DNA of 64,000 nucleotides, taken from contig DATFFH010000016.1 in the NCBI GenBank assembly GCA_035250245.1, forward strand, positions 1-64,000. The letters are read 5' to 3'. The notes below the pieces were generated by a model, which was given only the letters and a program-made list of their open reading frames with translations, was not told where the DNA came from and did not search any database. The DNA comes from Luteimonas_C sp035250245. GTDB lineage: Bacteria; Pseudomonadota; Gammaproteobacteria; Xanthomonadales; Xanthomonadaceae. Positions 32,152-41,009 of the stretch are shown in pieces (the stretch's first letter is position 1; every line of letters starts with the position of its first letter). The position numbers and the translations under genes are program-made.

Positions 32152-32275
32152 GTAGAGCGGGGCTCGCTCCGCTGCTCTTTCTTCAATCTGGCTTTTGTAG
32201 GAGCGGCTTTAGCCGCGAGCTCTTTCCTGCAAGATCGCGGCATAGCCGAAAGCTCGCGGCTAAAGCCGCTCCTAC
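32152..32275. repeat. Three REP-like elements
   Basis: A family-C element (32152-32175, GTAGAGCGGGGCTCGCTCC then GCTGC) followed by a family-A pair: 32197-32220 forward and 32252-32275 inverted. They fill the 234-base gap between the DedA fusion and the SDR genes. Confidence 0.85.
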
Positions 32276-32338
32276 AAGAGAGATGCCGAGGGGGATGGCG
32301 GGGTTTAGAATCCCGAATCGCTCCGCAAGGTCTTGGCC

Positions 32339-33157
32339 ATGTCCAATCTCTCCGGCAAAACGCTGTTCATCACCGGCGCCTCGCGCGGCATCGGCCTGGC
32401 CATCGCCTTGCGCGCAGCGCGCGACGGCGCCAATGTGGCCATCGCCGCGAAATCCGACGTGCCCAATCCCAAGCTGCCGGGCACCATCCACGAAGCCGCG
32501 CAGGCGGTGGAAGCGGCCGGCGGACGCGCATTGGCGCTGAAATGCGACATCCGCGAGGAAGACGAGGTGCGCGCCGCGGTCGCGGCGACGGTCGATGCGT
32601 TCGGCGGCATCGACATCCTGGTCAACAACGCCAGCGCGATCTGGCTGCGCGGCGCGCTGGACACGCCGATGAAGCGTTTCGATCTGATGCAGCAGGTCAA
32701 TGCGCGCGGCAGCTTCCTGTGCGCGCAGGCTTGCCTGCCGCATCTGCTGCAGGCGGCCAATCCGCACATCCTGACCTTGGCGCCGCCGCCGTCGCTGGAT
32801 CCGAAATGGTGGGCGCCGCACACCGGCTACACCTTGGCGAAAATGGGCATGAGTTTCGTCACGCTGGGCTTGGCCGGCGAGTTCGGCCCGCAAGGCGTGG
32901 CGGTGAACGCGCTATGGCCGCGCACGCTGATTGCGACCGATGCGTTGAACATGATTCCCGGCGTGAGCCAGGCCAACGGACGCAGCCCCGAGATCATGGC
33001 CGACGCGGCGCACGCGATCCTGGTGCGGCCGGCGAAGGGTTTCAGCGGACGCTTCCTGATCGACGACGAAGTGCTGGCCGAAGCGGGCGTTACCGATTTG
33101 TCGCGCTACGCGGTCGATCCGGCGCAGCCGTTGTTGCCCGATCTGTTCCTGGATTGA
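32339..33157 (+). CDS. SDR family oxidoreductase (HSDL2-like)
   Basis: A 272-residue short-chain dehydrogenase: TGASRGIGLAIALRAARDGA (NAD(P) binding), ILVNNASAIWLRGALDTP (NNAS), and the active-site region where ILTLAPPPSL is followed by YTLAKMGMSF (Y-x-x-x-K). The Y-T-L-A-K-M-G-M and APPPSL pieces are typical of the HSDL2/peroxisomal-type SDR group. Possibly fatty-acid or steroid related. ATG 32339; an upstream TTG is less likely. Confidence 0.9.
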   Translation: MSNLSGKTLFITGASRGIGLAIALRAARDGANVAIAAKSDVPNPKLPGTIHEAAQAVEAAGGRALALKCDIREEDEVRAAVAATVDAFGGIDILVNNASAIWLRGALDTPMKRFDLMQQVNARGSFLCAQACLPHLLQAANPHILTLAPPPSLDPKWWAPHTGYTLAKMGMSFVTLGLAGEFGPQGVAVNALWPRTLIATDALNMIPGVSQANGRSPEIMADAAHAILVRPAKGFSGRFLIDDEVLAEAGVTDLSRYAVDPAQPLLPDLFLD

Positions 33158-33169
33158 CGCACCCGCTTT

Positions 33170-33247
33170 GTAGAGTCGAGCCTGCTCGACTGCTTTTAAA
33201 ATCACCTCGCGATCTGATCGAAAAGCAGTCGAGCAGGCTCGACCCTA
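33170..33247. repeat. REP pair, family GTAGAGTCGAGC
   Basis: Forward element 33170-33196 and inverted partner 33221-33247 with TCGACCCTAC instead of TCGACTCTAC. Separates the SDR and VOC genes. Confidence 0.88.
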
Positions 33248-33371
33248 CGAGAGCAGGGCTTTGCGCGGCCGTGACGGTCTGTTGCGCCCATGTCCGCGAG
33301 AATGGCGTCCGGCAAGACCGCGGCACGGTTAAGCTGAGGCTGCTGCTTCAAATGCTTCGGAGACAGAAAAC

Positions 33372-33791
33372 ATGAAATACCTGCACACGATGATCCGCGT
33401 CCGCGATCTGGACGCCACGCTGAAGTTCTTCTGCGAAGGCCTGGGCCTGAATGAGAACCGTCGAATGGACAACGAGCAGGGCAAGTACACGCTGGTGTTC
33501 CTGTCCGCCCCGGAAACGCCGCAGGCCGAGATCGAACTCACCTACAACTGGGGTTCGGAAGAGGACTACGGCAGCGCGCGCAATTTCGGCCATCTGGCGT
33601 TCCGGGTCGACGACATCTACGCGACTTGCGAGCGCCTGCAGTCGATGGGCTACACCATCAACCGCCCGCCGCGCGACGGGCACATGGCCTTCGTGCGTTC
33701 GCCGGATCTGATTTCGGTGGAGTTGCTGCAGGAAGGGCATCTGACGCCGAAGGAACCTTGGGCTTCGATGCCGAATACCGGTACTTGGTGA
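33372..33791 (+). CDS. Lactoylglutathione lyase-like VOC protein
   Basis: A 139-residue glyoxalase-I-like protein: KYLHTMIRVRDLDATLKFF (His6 as first metal ligand), CEGLGLNENRRMDN, EIELTYNWGSEEDYGSARNF, GHLAFRVDDIYATCERLQS (second His) and ISVELLQEG (final Glu). All four metal-ligand positions of the GloA family are present, so active glyoxalase I is plausible. It would use methylglyoxal-glutathione hemithioacetal. ATG 33372. Confidence 0.88.
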   Translation: MKYLHTMIRVRDLDATLKFFCEGLGLNENRRMDNEQGKYTLVFLSAPETPQAEIELTYNWGSEEDYGSARNFGHLAFRVDDIYATCERLQSMGYTINRPPRDGHMAFVRSPDLISVELLQEGHLTPKEPWASMPNTGTW

Positions 33792-33799
33792 GGTTGTAG

Positions 33800-33952
33800 C
33801 CCTCTCCCGCTCGCGGGGGCGGGGGCGGGGCGCGGGTTGGCAGATCGCGACAAACCAGGATCGTGATTGGAACCTGCTGTTTGTCGCCACCTGCCAGTTC
33901 GCGCGCCCTCATCCGGCGCTTCGCGCCACCTTCTCCCGCAAGCGGGAGAAGG
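33800..33952. repeat. Hairpin-rich repeat block
   Basis: A CCCTCTCCCGCTCGCGGG-type element at about 33800 and, at 33906-33952, CCCTCATCCGGCGCTTCGCG then CCACCTTCTCCCGC and its complementary arm GCGGGAGAAGG. Similar hairpin sequences recur at 36448, 43569, 44105, 58747 and 60728. Likely dispersed repeats with terminator-like folding; the remaining bases to 34032 show no gene. Confidence 0.6.
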
Positions 33953-34032
33953 CTTATTCGACCCGACCAACGGCCTGGTTAACACCCCGCCTTCCGGTAA
34001 CGTCTTGTCCCAGACCCGCAGGCAAGGACGAC

Positions 34033-34569
34033 GTGAGCGAACCGGACACCCCGGATTTGGTCGAAGCGGCGCGCACCGGCGACGGCGGCGCGATGGACGC
34101 GCTTTACCGGCGTTTCGCGCCGGTGGTGCATGGCGTGCTGCTGGGCTATGTGCAGAAAGCCGATGCCGACGATCTCACCCAGGATGTGTTCGAAACCGCG
34201 ATCCGGCGTCTGCACGAATTGCGCGACAACGCGGCCTTTCCGGGCTGGATCGTGAGCATCGCGCGACACGCCGCGCTGGACGCCAAGCGCCGGCCCGCCG
34301 CGGTGACGGGCATGGAGTGGAACGAAGCGACGGCACCGGACAAACCCGATGAGCATCTGGAAGCCGAACGCTCGCTGCGCGCGATCGTCGCCTTGCCCGA
34401 GGCCTATCGCGAAACCCTGTTGCTGCGCTTGGTCGAAGGCCTGACCGGGCCCGAAATCGCCGAGCGCACCGGCCTGACGCCCGGCAGCGTGCGCGTCAAT
34501 CTGCATCGCGGCATGGCGATGCTGCGCGTCGCATTGGCGACGCCGGCCGCGCGAGGAACCACGGCATGA
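34033..34569 (+). CDS. ECF-type RNA polymerase sigma factor
   Basis: A 178-residue sigma-70 family ECF sigma factor: region 2 (YRRFAPVVHGVLLGYVQKAD, ADDLTQDVFETAIRRL with D-D-L-T-Q-D-V-F) and region 4 (LPEAYRETLLLRLVEGLTGP, EIAERTGLTPGSVRVNLHRG). GTG start 34033. Its stop overlaps the start of the FecR-type gene by the ATGA tetranucleotide, so the two are translationally coupled. Probably controls its own operon. Confidence 0.93.
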   Translation: MSEPDTPDLVEAARTGDGGAMDALYRRFAPVVHGVLLGYVQKADADDLTQDVFETAIRRLHELRDNAAFPGWIVSIARHAALDAKRRPAAVTGMEWNEATAPDKPDEHLEAERSLRAIVALPEAYRETLLLRLVEGLTGPEIAERTGLTPGSVRVNLHRGMAMLRVALATPAARGTTA

Positions 34570-35648
34570 GCCAAGAGCACGACATCGACCGCGACGACTA
34601 TCTGTGGGATCGCAGCGGTCCCGTGGATCTGGAGATCGCACGCCTGGAGCGTTTGCTGGCGCCGTACGCTCTGGGCGATGCACGCCGTACTCCACGCGCT
34701 TCCGTTGCGCGCCCGCGGCGGCGTCGCGGCTGGCGGATCGCGCTGGCCAGCGCGGCGGTGTTGGCGATGTTCGCCGTGGGCGCCGGCACGTGGTATCGGC
34801 AGCGTTTGTCGTGGCCCGAGGCGCAGCCGTGGCGGATGGCGGTGAACGGACCGGCCCGCATCGATGGTCGCGACGCATCCGCGGCGCGATCGCTCGCACC
34901 CGGCAGTGTGCTGGAAACCGGCAAGGACGCTTCGGTGCGGTTGCGCGCGGCGCGCATCGGCGAAATCGTGCTCGGCGAGGATTCGCGTTTCAGCCTGGTC
35001 GAAACGCGCAGCGGACGGCATCGTGTGAGCCTGCAACAGGGCAGTCTGTGGGCGCGGGTGTGGGCGCCGCCGGGGTCGCTGGGCGTGGATACCCGGCACG
35101 GCGACGTGCTCGATCTGGGCTGCGAATTCGTGCTGAAAAGCGCAGCGGATGGCAGCGGCAGCCTGGAAGTGCGCAGCGGTTGGGTGCAGATCGACGGCCT
35201 GTGGTGGGAAACGCTGGTGCCGCAGGGCGCGCGCATCGAATTCCGCGGCGACGGGCCGCCCGGCACGCCTTACGACGTCGGCGCCAGCGCCGAATTCGTC
35301 GCTGCTTTGCGCGAGGTCGATGCGCAGGGCCGCGACGTCTCCGCGATCGCGCCGGCAGTGCGCCGGCTCGCCGCGCAGGCGCGGCCGCAGGATGCGATCA
35401 CGCTGCTGTCGTTGCTCAAACAGAATCCACGATTGGGCGAAGGACCGGTGTTCGACCGGTTGGCGGCGATCATGCCGGCTGGCGCCGTCGTCACCCGCGA
35501 AGATCTGCGTCGGCGCGGCCCTCGCGCTCTTGGCCCATGGTGGGATCGCCTGCCGTATCCGCGGATCAAGCGTTGGTGGATGCAGTGGCCCGATGCGTTC
35601 TCGACCAAGGCGCCCGCGGAAGTCTTGTTCAGCGAACAGCCACGCTGA
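34566..35648 (+). CDS. FecR-domain anti-sigma-type membrane protein
   Basis: A 360-residue protein: cytoplasmic N-terminus (residues 1-55), one transmembrane helix (residues about 56-75, WRIALASAAVLAMFAVGAG) and a periplasmic FecR-like domain (ASVRLRAARIGEIVLGEDSR, SLVETRSGRHRVSLQQGSLW, GVDTRHGDVLDLGCEFVLKS, SGSLEVRSGWVQIDG). It overlaps the ECF gene by four bases. Likely transmembrane anti-sigma factor or signal receiver; the ligand is unknown. Confidence 0.88.
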   Translation: MSQEHDIDRDDYLWDRSGPVDLEIARLERLLAPYALGDARRTPRASVARPRRRRGWRIALASAAVLAMFAVGAGTWYRQRLSWPEAQPWRMAVNGPARIDGRDASAARSLAPGSVLETGKDASVRLRAARIGEIVLGEDSRFSLVETRSGRHRVSLQQGSLWARVWAPPGSLGVDTRHGDVLDLGCEFVLKSAADGSGSLEVRSGWVQIDGLWWETLVPQGARIEFRGDGPPGTPYDVGASAEFVAALREVDAQGRDVSAIAPAVRRLAAQARPQDAITLLSLLKQNPRLGEGPVFDRLAAIMPAGAVVTREDLRRRGPRALGPWWDRLPYPRIKRWWMQWPDAFSTKAPAEVLFSEQPR

Positions 35649-35758
35649 GCGTTAACGCTGGGCTGACTGCGGTCGTCCCTTCGATGCGCACATCACGTGC
35701 CGCGATCCGCCCGATGGCATTCGCATAGGACGGATTCCACCGCATCGGAGGAATTGCC

Positions 35759-36427
35759 ATGAAACGCCTTTCGCCCCGCATCTTCTTGTACGCCGCCGCG
35801 CTGTCGGCGACCTTGTTCGCGTCCACTGCGTTAGCCGGCCCGCCGCTGCTCTGCCACCCCTTCGACACCGCCGGCGCGCCGTCGCTGGCTTGGAGCGGTA
35901 AAGGCTGGAACCAGGCGCGCAGCGATTACGATCTGGGCAAGCTCGTCGCTAACACATCGGTGCTATTAACGCCGGACACGCCGGTGATCGCGCGGATGGA
36001 AACCCTGCGTCGCGCCTCGATCTACGCCAGCCGCGACGGTGCCGTCGCGCGGGCGTTGGCCACGCATCTGAATGCCCGCATCGCCAAAGCCTCGACGCCG
36101 GAGGCGCGCGCGCTGGCCCTGTTCGACGCCGGTTACTACGCGGAGACTTTGCAGGACATCGTCCGCCTGCAGGGCTACGACATGCCCGGCGTGGGCAAGG
36201 CCGATACAGCCGCCTTGCGCGCGATCGTCGCCAAGGGCGACGGCAGCGCGAAGATCGGGCAAGCGCTGCGCCTGCGGCCGACCGATTCCGGCATGAACTT
36301 CGCCGCCGCTTTGGTCGCGACCGCGGATGAGCGCAAGGCGGATGTCGTATCGCATACGCGCCTGGCGCGTGCGGGTATCGGTCGCGATCGCCTCGTCGCC
36401 ATGAACATAGGCAAGATTTCCAACTGA
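35759..36427 (+). CDS. Exported protein encoded with the ECF/FecR pair
   Basis: A 222-residue protein with an N-terminal signal peptide (FLYAAALSATLFASTALAG), preceded by a strong GGAGG ribosome site 6 bases before ATG 35759. The mature part includes HPFDTAGAPSLAWSGKGWNQ and a helical region (RASIYASRDGAVARALATHL, ALALFDAGYYAETLQDIVRL) resembling short helical repeats, followed by LRLRPTDSGMNFAAALVAT. Probably periplasmic and in the same transcription unit as the sigma factor (111-base gap). No family name. Confidence 0.75.
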   Translation: MKRLSPRIFLYAAALSATLFASTALAGPPLLCHPFDTAGAPSLAWSGKGWNQARSDYDLGKLVANTSVLLTPDTPVIARMETLRRASIYASRDGAVARALATHLNARIAKASTPEARALALFDAGYYAETLQDIVRLQGYDMPGVGKADTAALRAIVAKGDGSAKIGQALRLRPTDSGMNFAAALVATADERKADVVSHTRLARAGIGRDRLVAMNIGKISN

Positions 36428-36447
36428 CAACGCCGGTGCTGCTTAGT

Positions 36448-36592
36448 CCCTCTCCCTTTTACGGGAGAGGGACAGGCGCAAAGCGCCAGGGAGAGGGTTC
36501 GGCTCTTGATTTTCGTAGGAGCGGCTTTAGCCGCGAGCTTTACCCGCCCGTAAGAAAGGAAGGAAAGAGCTCGCGGCTAAAGCCGCTCCTAC
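36448..36592. repeat. 60-bp dispersed repeat plus family-A REP pair
   Basis: 36448-36507 (CCCTCTCCCTTTTACGGGAG... to GGTTCGGCTCTT) is, as reverse complement, nearly identical to 43569-43628, one mismatch seen. It is followed by a family-A pair: 36515-36538 forward and 36569-36592 inverted. The gap to argD is otherwise empty. Confidence 0.85.
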
Positions 36593-36642
36593 GAAAAGCC
36601 GTGCATGGCTACAATTCCGGAAACCCTCGGAATCCAGTCGCC

Positions 36643-37851
36643 ATGTCCACTGCAGACCTCGTCGAACTCGGCAAGCGCTACTACCTCCCGGTCTACCGCC
36701 CGCGCGAAGTGATCCTGGAGCGCGGCCAAGGCTCTCGCCTGTGGGATCGCGAAGGCCGCGAATACGTCGACTTCGCCGCTGGCATCGCGGTGTGCGGCCT
36801 GGGCCACAGCGACCCGGATCTCACCGCCGCGCTGACCGAACAAGCCGGCAAGCTCTGGCACACCAGCAACGTTTTCTACAGCGAGCCGCCGCTGCGCCTG
36901 GCCGAAGAATTGGTGGCAGCCTCGCGTTTCGCCGGCCGCGCCTTTTTGTGCAACTCCGGTGCGGAAGCGAATGAAGCGGCGATCAAACTGGTGCGCAAAT
37001 GGGCTGCGTCGCAGGGCCGCGCGCCGGATCGGCGCGTGATCGTCACCTTCCGCGGCAGTTTTCACGGTCGCACGCTGGCCGCAGTCACCGCGACGGCGCA
37101 GCCGAAGTATCAGGAAGGCTACGAGCCGTTGCCGCAAGGCTTCCGCTACGTCGATTTCAACGACGCCGCGCAGCTGGAAGCCGCGATGGCGCCCGGCGAC
37201 GTCGCCGCGGTGCTGCTCGAACCGGTGCAGGGCGAGGGTGGCGTGATGCCGGCCGCGGACGGTTTCCTGAAAACCGTGCGCGAACTTTGCGATCGTCATG
37301 GCGCCTTGCTCGTACTCGATGAAATCCAATCCGGCATGGGCCGCACCGGCACGCTGTTCGCGCATTGGCAGGATGGCGTCGTGCCGGACATCGTGACACT
37401 GGCCAAGGCGCTGGGTGGAGGCTTTCCGATCGGCGCGCTGCTGGCCGGGCCGAAAGTGGCCGAGGTCATGCAGTTCGGCGCGCATGGCACCACTTTTGGC
37501 GGCAATCCGCTGGCGGCGGCGGTGGCGCGCGCGGCGTTGCGGAAATTGTCTTCGCCGGAGATCGCGGCGAACGTCGCCCGGCAGTCGGCGGCGTTGCGGT
37601 CCGCGTTGGAAGAAATCGGCTGCGAAACCGGCTTGTTTTCAGGCGTGCGCGGCCGCGGCCTGATGCTCGGCGCGGTATTGGCCGATGCGCATCGCGGCAA
37701 GGCCGGAGAAATTCTCGATCGTGCGGCGCAACAAGGTTTGTTGCTGCTGCAAGCCGGACCGGACGTGTTGCGTTTCGTGCCGGCGTTGAACATCGGCGAC
37801 GACGACATCGCCGAAGGCCTGCGTCGCCTGCGCGCCGCCTTGTCTTTGTAG
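36643..37851 (+). CDS. argD: Acetylornithine aminotransferase
   Basis: A 402-residue class-III PLP aminotransferase: YYLPVYRPREVILERGQGSR, DFAAGIAVCGLGHSDPDL, LCNSGAEANEAAIKLVRKWA (substrate/PLP phosphate), TFRGSFHGRTLAAVTATAQP, LLVLDEIQSGMGRTGTLFAH (Asp to the PLP nitrogen) and IVTLAKALGGGFPIGALLAG (Schiff-base Lys). In arginine biosynthesis or, as AstC/ArgD, arginine catabolism. ATG 36643. Its stop TAG is the TAG of a REP element's GTAG head. Confidence 0.88.
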   Translation: MSTADLVELGKRYYLPVYRPREVILERGQGSRLWDREGREYVDFAAGIAVCGLGHSDPDLTAALTEQAGKLWHTSNVFYSEPPLRLAEELVAASRFAGRAFLCNSGAEANEAAIKLVRKWAASQGRAPDRRVIVTFRGSFHGRTLAAVTATAQPKYQEGYEPLPQGFRYVDFNDAAQLEAAMAPGDVAAVLLEPVQGEGGVMPAADGFLKTVRELCDRHGALLVLDEIQSGMGRTGTLFAHWQDGVVPDIVTLAKALGGGFPIGALLAGPKVAEVMQFGAHGTTFGGNPLAAAVARAALRKLSSPEIAANVARQSAALRSALEEIGCETGLFSGVRGRGLMLGAVLADAHRGKAGEILDRAAQQGLLLLQAGPDVLRFVPALNIGDDDIAEGLRRLRAALSL

Positions 37852-37966
37852 AGCGGAGCTTGCTCCGCTGCTTTTGCTTGAGTTTGTAGGAGCGGCTTTA
37901 GCCGCGAGCTCTTTCCGTCAGTTTTTTGCCGGCTCAAGAAAAGCTCGCGGCTAAAGCCGCTCCTAC
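37848..37966. repeat. Family-C element plus family-A REP pair
   Basis: 37848-37871 (GTAGAGCGGAGCTTGCTCCG then CTGC) overlaps the argD stop codon; then 37886-37909 forward and 37943-37966 inverted family-A elements. They fill the convergent gap to the PLP enzyme. Confidence 0.88.
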
Positions 37967-37982
37967 AAAAGCAAAGCACAGG

Positions 37983-39101
37983 TCAAGCCAACGCCTGCCC
38001 GATATCGCCGATCAGATCGTCGATATGCTCCAACCCCACCGACATCCGCAGCAGATTCTGCGGCGAAACCGGGTTCGCGCCTTCGACCGACGCGCGGTGC
38101 TCGACCAGCGATTCGCAGCCGCCCAGCGAAGTGGCATTGGTGAATATCTTCAGTTTGCCGGCGAAGGCCAAAGCCGCTTCGCGTCCGCCGCGCAGCTGCA
38201 CCGAGAGCATGCCACCGAAATCGCGCATCTGCTTCGCGGCAATCGCGTGGCCGGGATGCGAAGCCAGGCCGGGATAGTTCACTCGTTCGATTTCCTCGCG
38301 CGAAGCCAGATATTCCGCCACGCGCCGCGCATTGGCGCAGTGCAGCGCGATCCGCGCCGGCAACGAGCGGCAACCGCGCAGGGTGAGCCAGGCGCTGAAC
38401 GGAGCCAGATTGGCTCCGGTGACGTGCAGCCGGTGCGCGACGCGTTCGAAGAGTTCGTCGCGCCGCGCGAACGCGAGCGCACCGCCCAAGACATCGCTAT
38501 GGCCGCCGAAATACTTCGTGGTCGAATGCATCGACACGTCCGCGCCCAGCGATAGAGGCTGTTGCAGCACCGGCGAAGCGAAAGTGTTGTCGCAGGCGAG
38601 CAAAGCACCGTGTTCGTGCGCCAGCGCAGCGATGGCGGCGATGTCGCAGACCTTCATGCCCGGATTGGACGGCGTTTCGGCCCACAGCAGATCGAGCCCC
38701 GCCGCACAGGCCGCGCGTACCGCCTCCAGATCGGAGAAGTCGACCTTGGACACGACATGGCCGCGTTCCGGCAGAAACTCCGCCGCCAGCACGCGCACGC
38801 CGGTGTAGCAATCGTCGGGGATCGCGATCCGCGATCCGTTCGGCAGCGATTCCAGCAGCGCGCTGATCGCCGCCATACCGGAAGCGAAGGTCAGCGCTGC
38901 CGAACCGCCTTCCAATGCGGCGATGGCGCTGCGCAGGCGGTCGTTGTTCGGATCGCCTTCGCGCTGGTATTCGTAACCGGCGATGCGTTCGCCGGCGGGG
39001 CCGTGCTTGAAGGTGGTGGCCAGATGGATGGGCGGGGCGACCGCGCCGGTTTCGCGGTCGGCTTCGCCGCCGGCGTGGATGGCCAGAGTTTCAAGTCGCA
39101 T
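37983..39101 (-). CDS. Cys/Met metabolism PLP enzyme (cystathionine gamma-synthase/lyase-like)
   Basis: A 372-residue gamma-family PLP enzyme: LAIHAGGEADRETGAVAPPI, ASGMAAISALLESL, LLWAETPSNPGMKVCDIAAI, LLACDNTFASPVLQQPLSLG (Asp to the PLP ring), MHSTTKYFGGHSDVLGGALA (catalytic Lys) and TSLGGCESLVEHRAS. Trans-sulfuration: cystathionine synthesis or cleavage, or homocysteine formation; sequence alone does not separate synthase from lyase. Its start overlaps the HAD gene by 11 bases. Confidence 0.88.
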   Translation of the reverse strand: MRLETLAIHAGGEADRETGAVAPPIHLATTFKHGPAGERIAGYEYQREGDPNNDRLRSAIAALEGGSAALTFASGMAAISALLESLPNGSRIAIPDDCYTGVRVLAAEFLPERGHVVSKVDFSDLEAVRAACAAGLDLLWAETPSNPGMKVCDIAAIAALAHEHGALLACDNTFASPVLQQPLSLGADVSMHSTTKYFGGHSDVLGGALAFARRDELFERVAHRLHVTGANLAPFSAWLTLRGCRSLPARIALHCANARRVAEYLASREEIERVNYPGLASHPGHAIAAKQMRDFGGMLSVQLRGGREAALAFAGKLKIFTNATSLGGCESLVEHRASVEGANPVSPQNLLRMSVGLEHIDDLIGDIGQALA

Positions 39102-39723
39102 GGTCTTTCCCCACGAGGCCGAGCGCCTGCAGTTCGGCGCGCAGCGAGGACGGATCGGTGAAATGGTGGCCCTTCATGCCGGCGCGGATCGCGCCTTCCA
39201 CATTGGCGAGTTTGTCGTCGACGAAGATCGCGCGCCCTTCGTCGATGCCCAGCGCGGCCAGGCAGCGGCGGTAGATCTCGGGATCCGGCTTCTCGATCTT
39301 GAATTGCGCCGAGCAGAACACGCGCGCCGAAAACAGCGGGAACAGCGGTGGGCAGATCTGCGGCAGATAGTCGCGCACCATCAAGCCGTTGTTGGTGAGG
39401 ATCGCCACGCCCGCGGAGCGCGAGATCTCGGCGGCGATGGTCAACATCTCGGGGAAGATCGACATCGAGGCCGCGCGCGCCCGCACGCAATCGTCCAGCG
39501 TCACCGGCGTGCCCAGCCGGCGCGCCAATTCGTCGGACTGGCCTTGCGCGGTGTATTGGCCGCGGTCGGAATCGGCTTCCAACCCGGAATCGAACAGCGC
39601 CGCCTTCACTTCGTCGGCGCTCTTGCCGGTGCTGCGCGCCAGCGAGGCCAGCCGCGCTTCGTGGTCGTAGTGGACCAGCACCCCGTCCAGGTCGAACAGC
39701 ACCAGCGCCGGCGCGGCGCTCAT
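39091..39723 (-). CDS. HAD-family phosphatase
   Basis: A 210-residue haloacid-dehalogenase-like hydrolase: motif I LVLFDLDGVLVHYD (nucleophile Asp and general-acid Asp), motif II VAILTNNGLM, motif III IEKPDPEIYRRCLAALGID and motif IV AIFVDDKLANVEGAIRAGM. Likely a sugar or small-molecule phosphatase. Four-base ATGA overlap with hemL upstream and an 11-base overlap with the PLP gene downstream suggest an operon. A longer frame upstream is antisense to hemL coding. Confidence 0.9.
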   Translation of the reverse strand: MSAAPALVLFDLDGVLVHYDHEARLASLARSTGKSADEVKAALFDSGLEADSDRGQYTAQGQSDELARRLGTPVTLDDCVRARAASMSIFPEMLTIAAEISRSAGVAILTNNGLMVRDYLPQICPPLFPLFSARVFCSAQFKIEKPDPEIYRRCLAALGIDEGRAIFVDDKLANVEGAIRAGMKGHHFTDPSSLRAELQALGLVGKDHAT

Positions 39724-41009
39724 GCCCTGGCCTCGCGGAAGGCTTCGCGCGCGGCGGCGACGGTCGCGGCGATCGCCGCGTCGTCGTGGGCGGAAGACAT
39801 GAATCCGGCTTCGAACGCCGACGGCGCCAGGTACACGCCGCGTTCGAGCATGGCGTGGAAGAAACGGTTGAAGGCAGCGGTGTCGCAAGCCACGGCCTGG
39901 GCGTAGGTGTCGACTTGTTCCTCGCTGAAGAACAGGCCGAACATGCCGCCGACGCGCTGTGTCGTGATCGCCACGCCGGCCTCCTTCGCCGCGGCCTCGA
40001 ATCCGTCGCACAAAGCGTGCGTGCGGCGTTCGATGTCGGCGTAGAAGCCCGGTGCCTGGATCAGTTCCAGCATCGCCAATCCCGCCGCCATCGCAACCGG
40101 ATTGCCGCTGAGCGTGCCAGCCTGGTAGATCGGCCCGCTCGGCGCGATCTGCCGCATCAGTTCGGCGCGGCCGCCGTAAGCACCGACCGGCATGCCGCCG
40201 CCGATCACCTTGCCGAACGTCGACAAATCGGGCGTCACGCCGAAACGTTCCTGCGCGCCGCCGAGCGCCACCCGGAAACCGGTCATCACTTCGTCGAAGA
40301 TCAACAGCGTGCCGTGATGCGTGCACAGCTCGCGCAGATGCTGCAGGTAACCTTCGCGCGGCGGCAGGCAGTTGGCGTTGCCGACCACCGGTTCGACGAT
40401 CAAGCCGGCGATGTCGCCGCCGCATTCGTCGAACAAGGCGGTCGCGCCGTCGAAATCGTTGTACGAAAGCGTCAAGGTCAGATCGGCGAGCGCTTTCGGC
40501 ACGCCGGGCGAGGTCGGCACGCCGAAGGTGAGCGCGCCGCTGCCGGCCTTGACCAGGAAGGAATCGCCGTGGCCGTGGTAGCAACCTTCGAACTTGACGA
40601 TGCGCGCGCGGCCGGTGGCGCCGCGCGCTAAACGGATCGCCGACAGCGTGGCTTCGGTGCCGGAATTAACCATGCGCACCATTTCGCAGGCCGGCACCAG
40701 CCGCGAAATGGTTTCGGCCATCGTCACTTCGAGCGGATTTGGCGTGCCGAAGCTGAGCCCGTCGCGCGCGGTGCGCAACACCGCGTCGAGCACCGTCGGA
40801 TGGTTGTGGCCGACGATCATCGGCCCCCACGAACCCACGTAATCGATGTAGCGGTTGCCGTCTACGTCGAACAGGTAAGGCCCTTCGGCGCGGGCGACGA
40901 AAAACGGTTCCCCGCCCACCGATTTGAATGCGCGCACCGGCGAATTGACGCCGCCGGGCATCAGCGCTTGCGCGCGGGCGAAAAGCTCGTGGGATTTTTC
41001 GGTATTCAT
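39720..41009 (-). CDS. hemL: Glutamate-1-semialdehyde 2,1-aminomutase
   Basis: A 429-residue class-III PLP enzyme that makes 5-aminolevulinate from glutamate-1-semialdehyde in heme synthesis: MPGGVNSPVRAFKSVGGEPF, GSWGPMIVGHNHP, MVRMVNSGTEATLSAIRLAR, IVKFEGCYHGHGDSFLVKAG, LLIFDEVMTGFRVALGGAQE and GKVIGGGMPVGAYGGR (Schiff-base Lys). Complete family length. ATGA overlaps with both thiE (upstream) and the HAD gene (downstream) indicate coupled translation. Confidence 0.97.
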   Translation of the reverse strand: MNTEKSHELFARAQALMPGGVNSPVRAFKSVGGEPFFVARAEGPYLFDVDGNRYIDYVGSWGPMIVGHNHPTVLDAVLRTARDGLSFGTPNPLEVTMAETISRLVPACEMVRMVNSGTEATLSAIRLARGATGRARIVKFEGCYHGHGDSFLVKAGSGALTFGVPTSPGVPKALADLTLTLSYNDFDGATALFDECGGDIAGLIVEPVVGNANCLPPREGYLQHLRELCTHHGTLLIFDEVMTGFRVALGGAQERFGVTPDLSTFGKVIGGGMPVGAYGGRAELMRQIAPSGPIYQAGTLSGNPVAMAAGLAMLELIQAPGFYADIERRTHALCDGFEAAAKEAGVAITTQRVGGMFGLFFSEEQVDTYAQAVACDTAAFNRFFHAMLERGVYLAPSAFEAGFMSSAHDDAAIAATVAAAREAFREARA

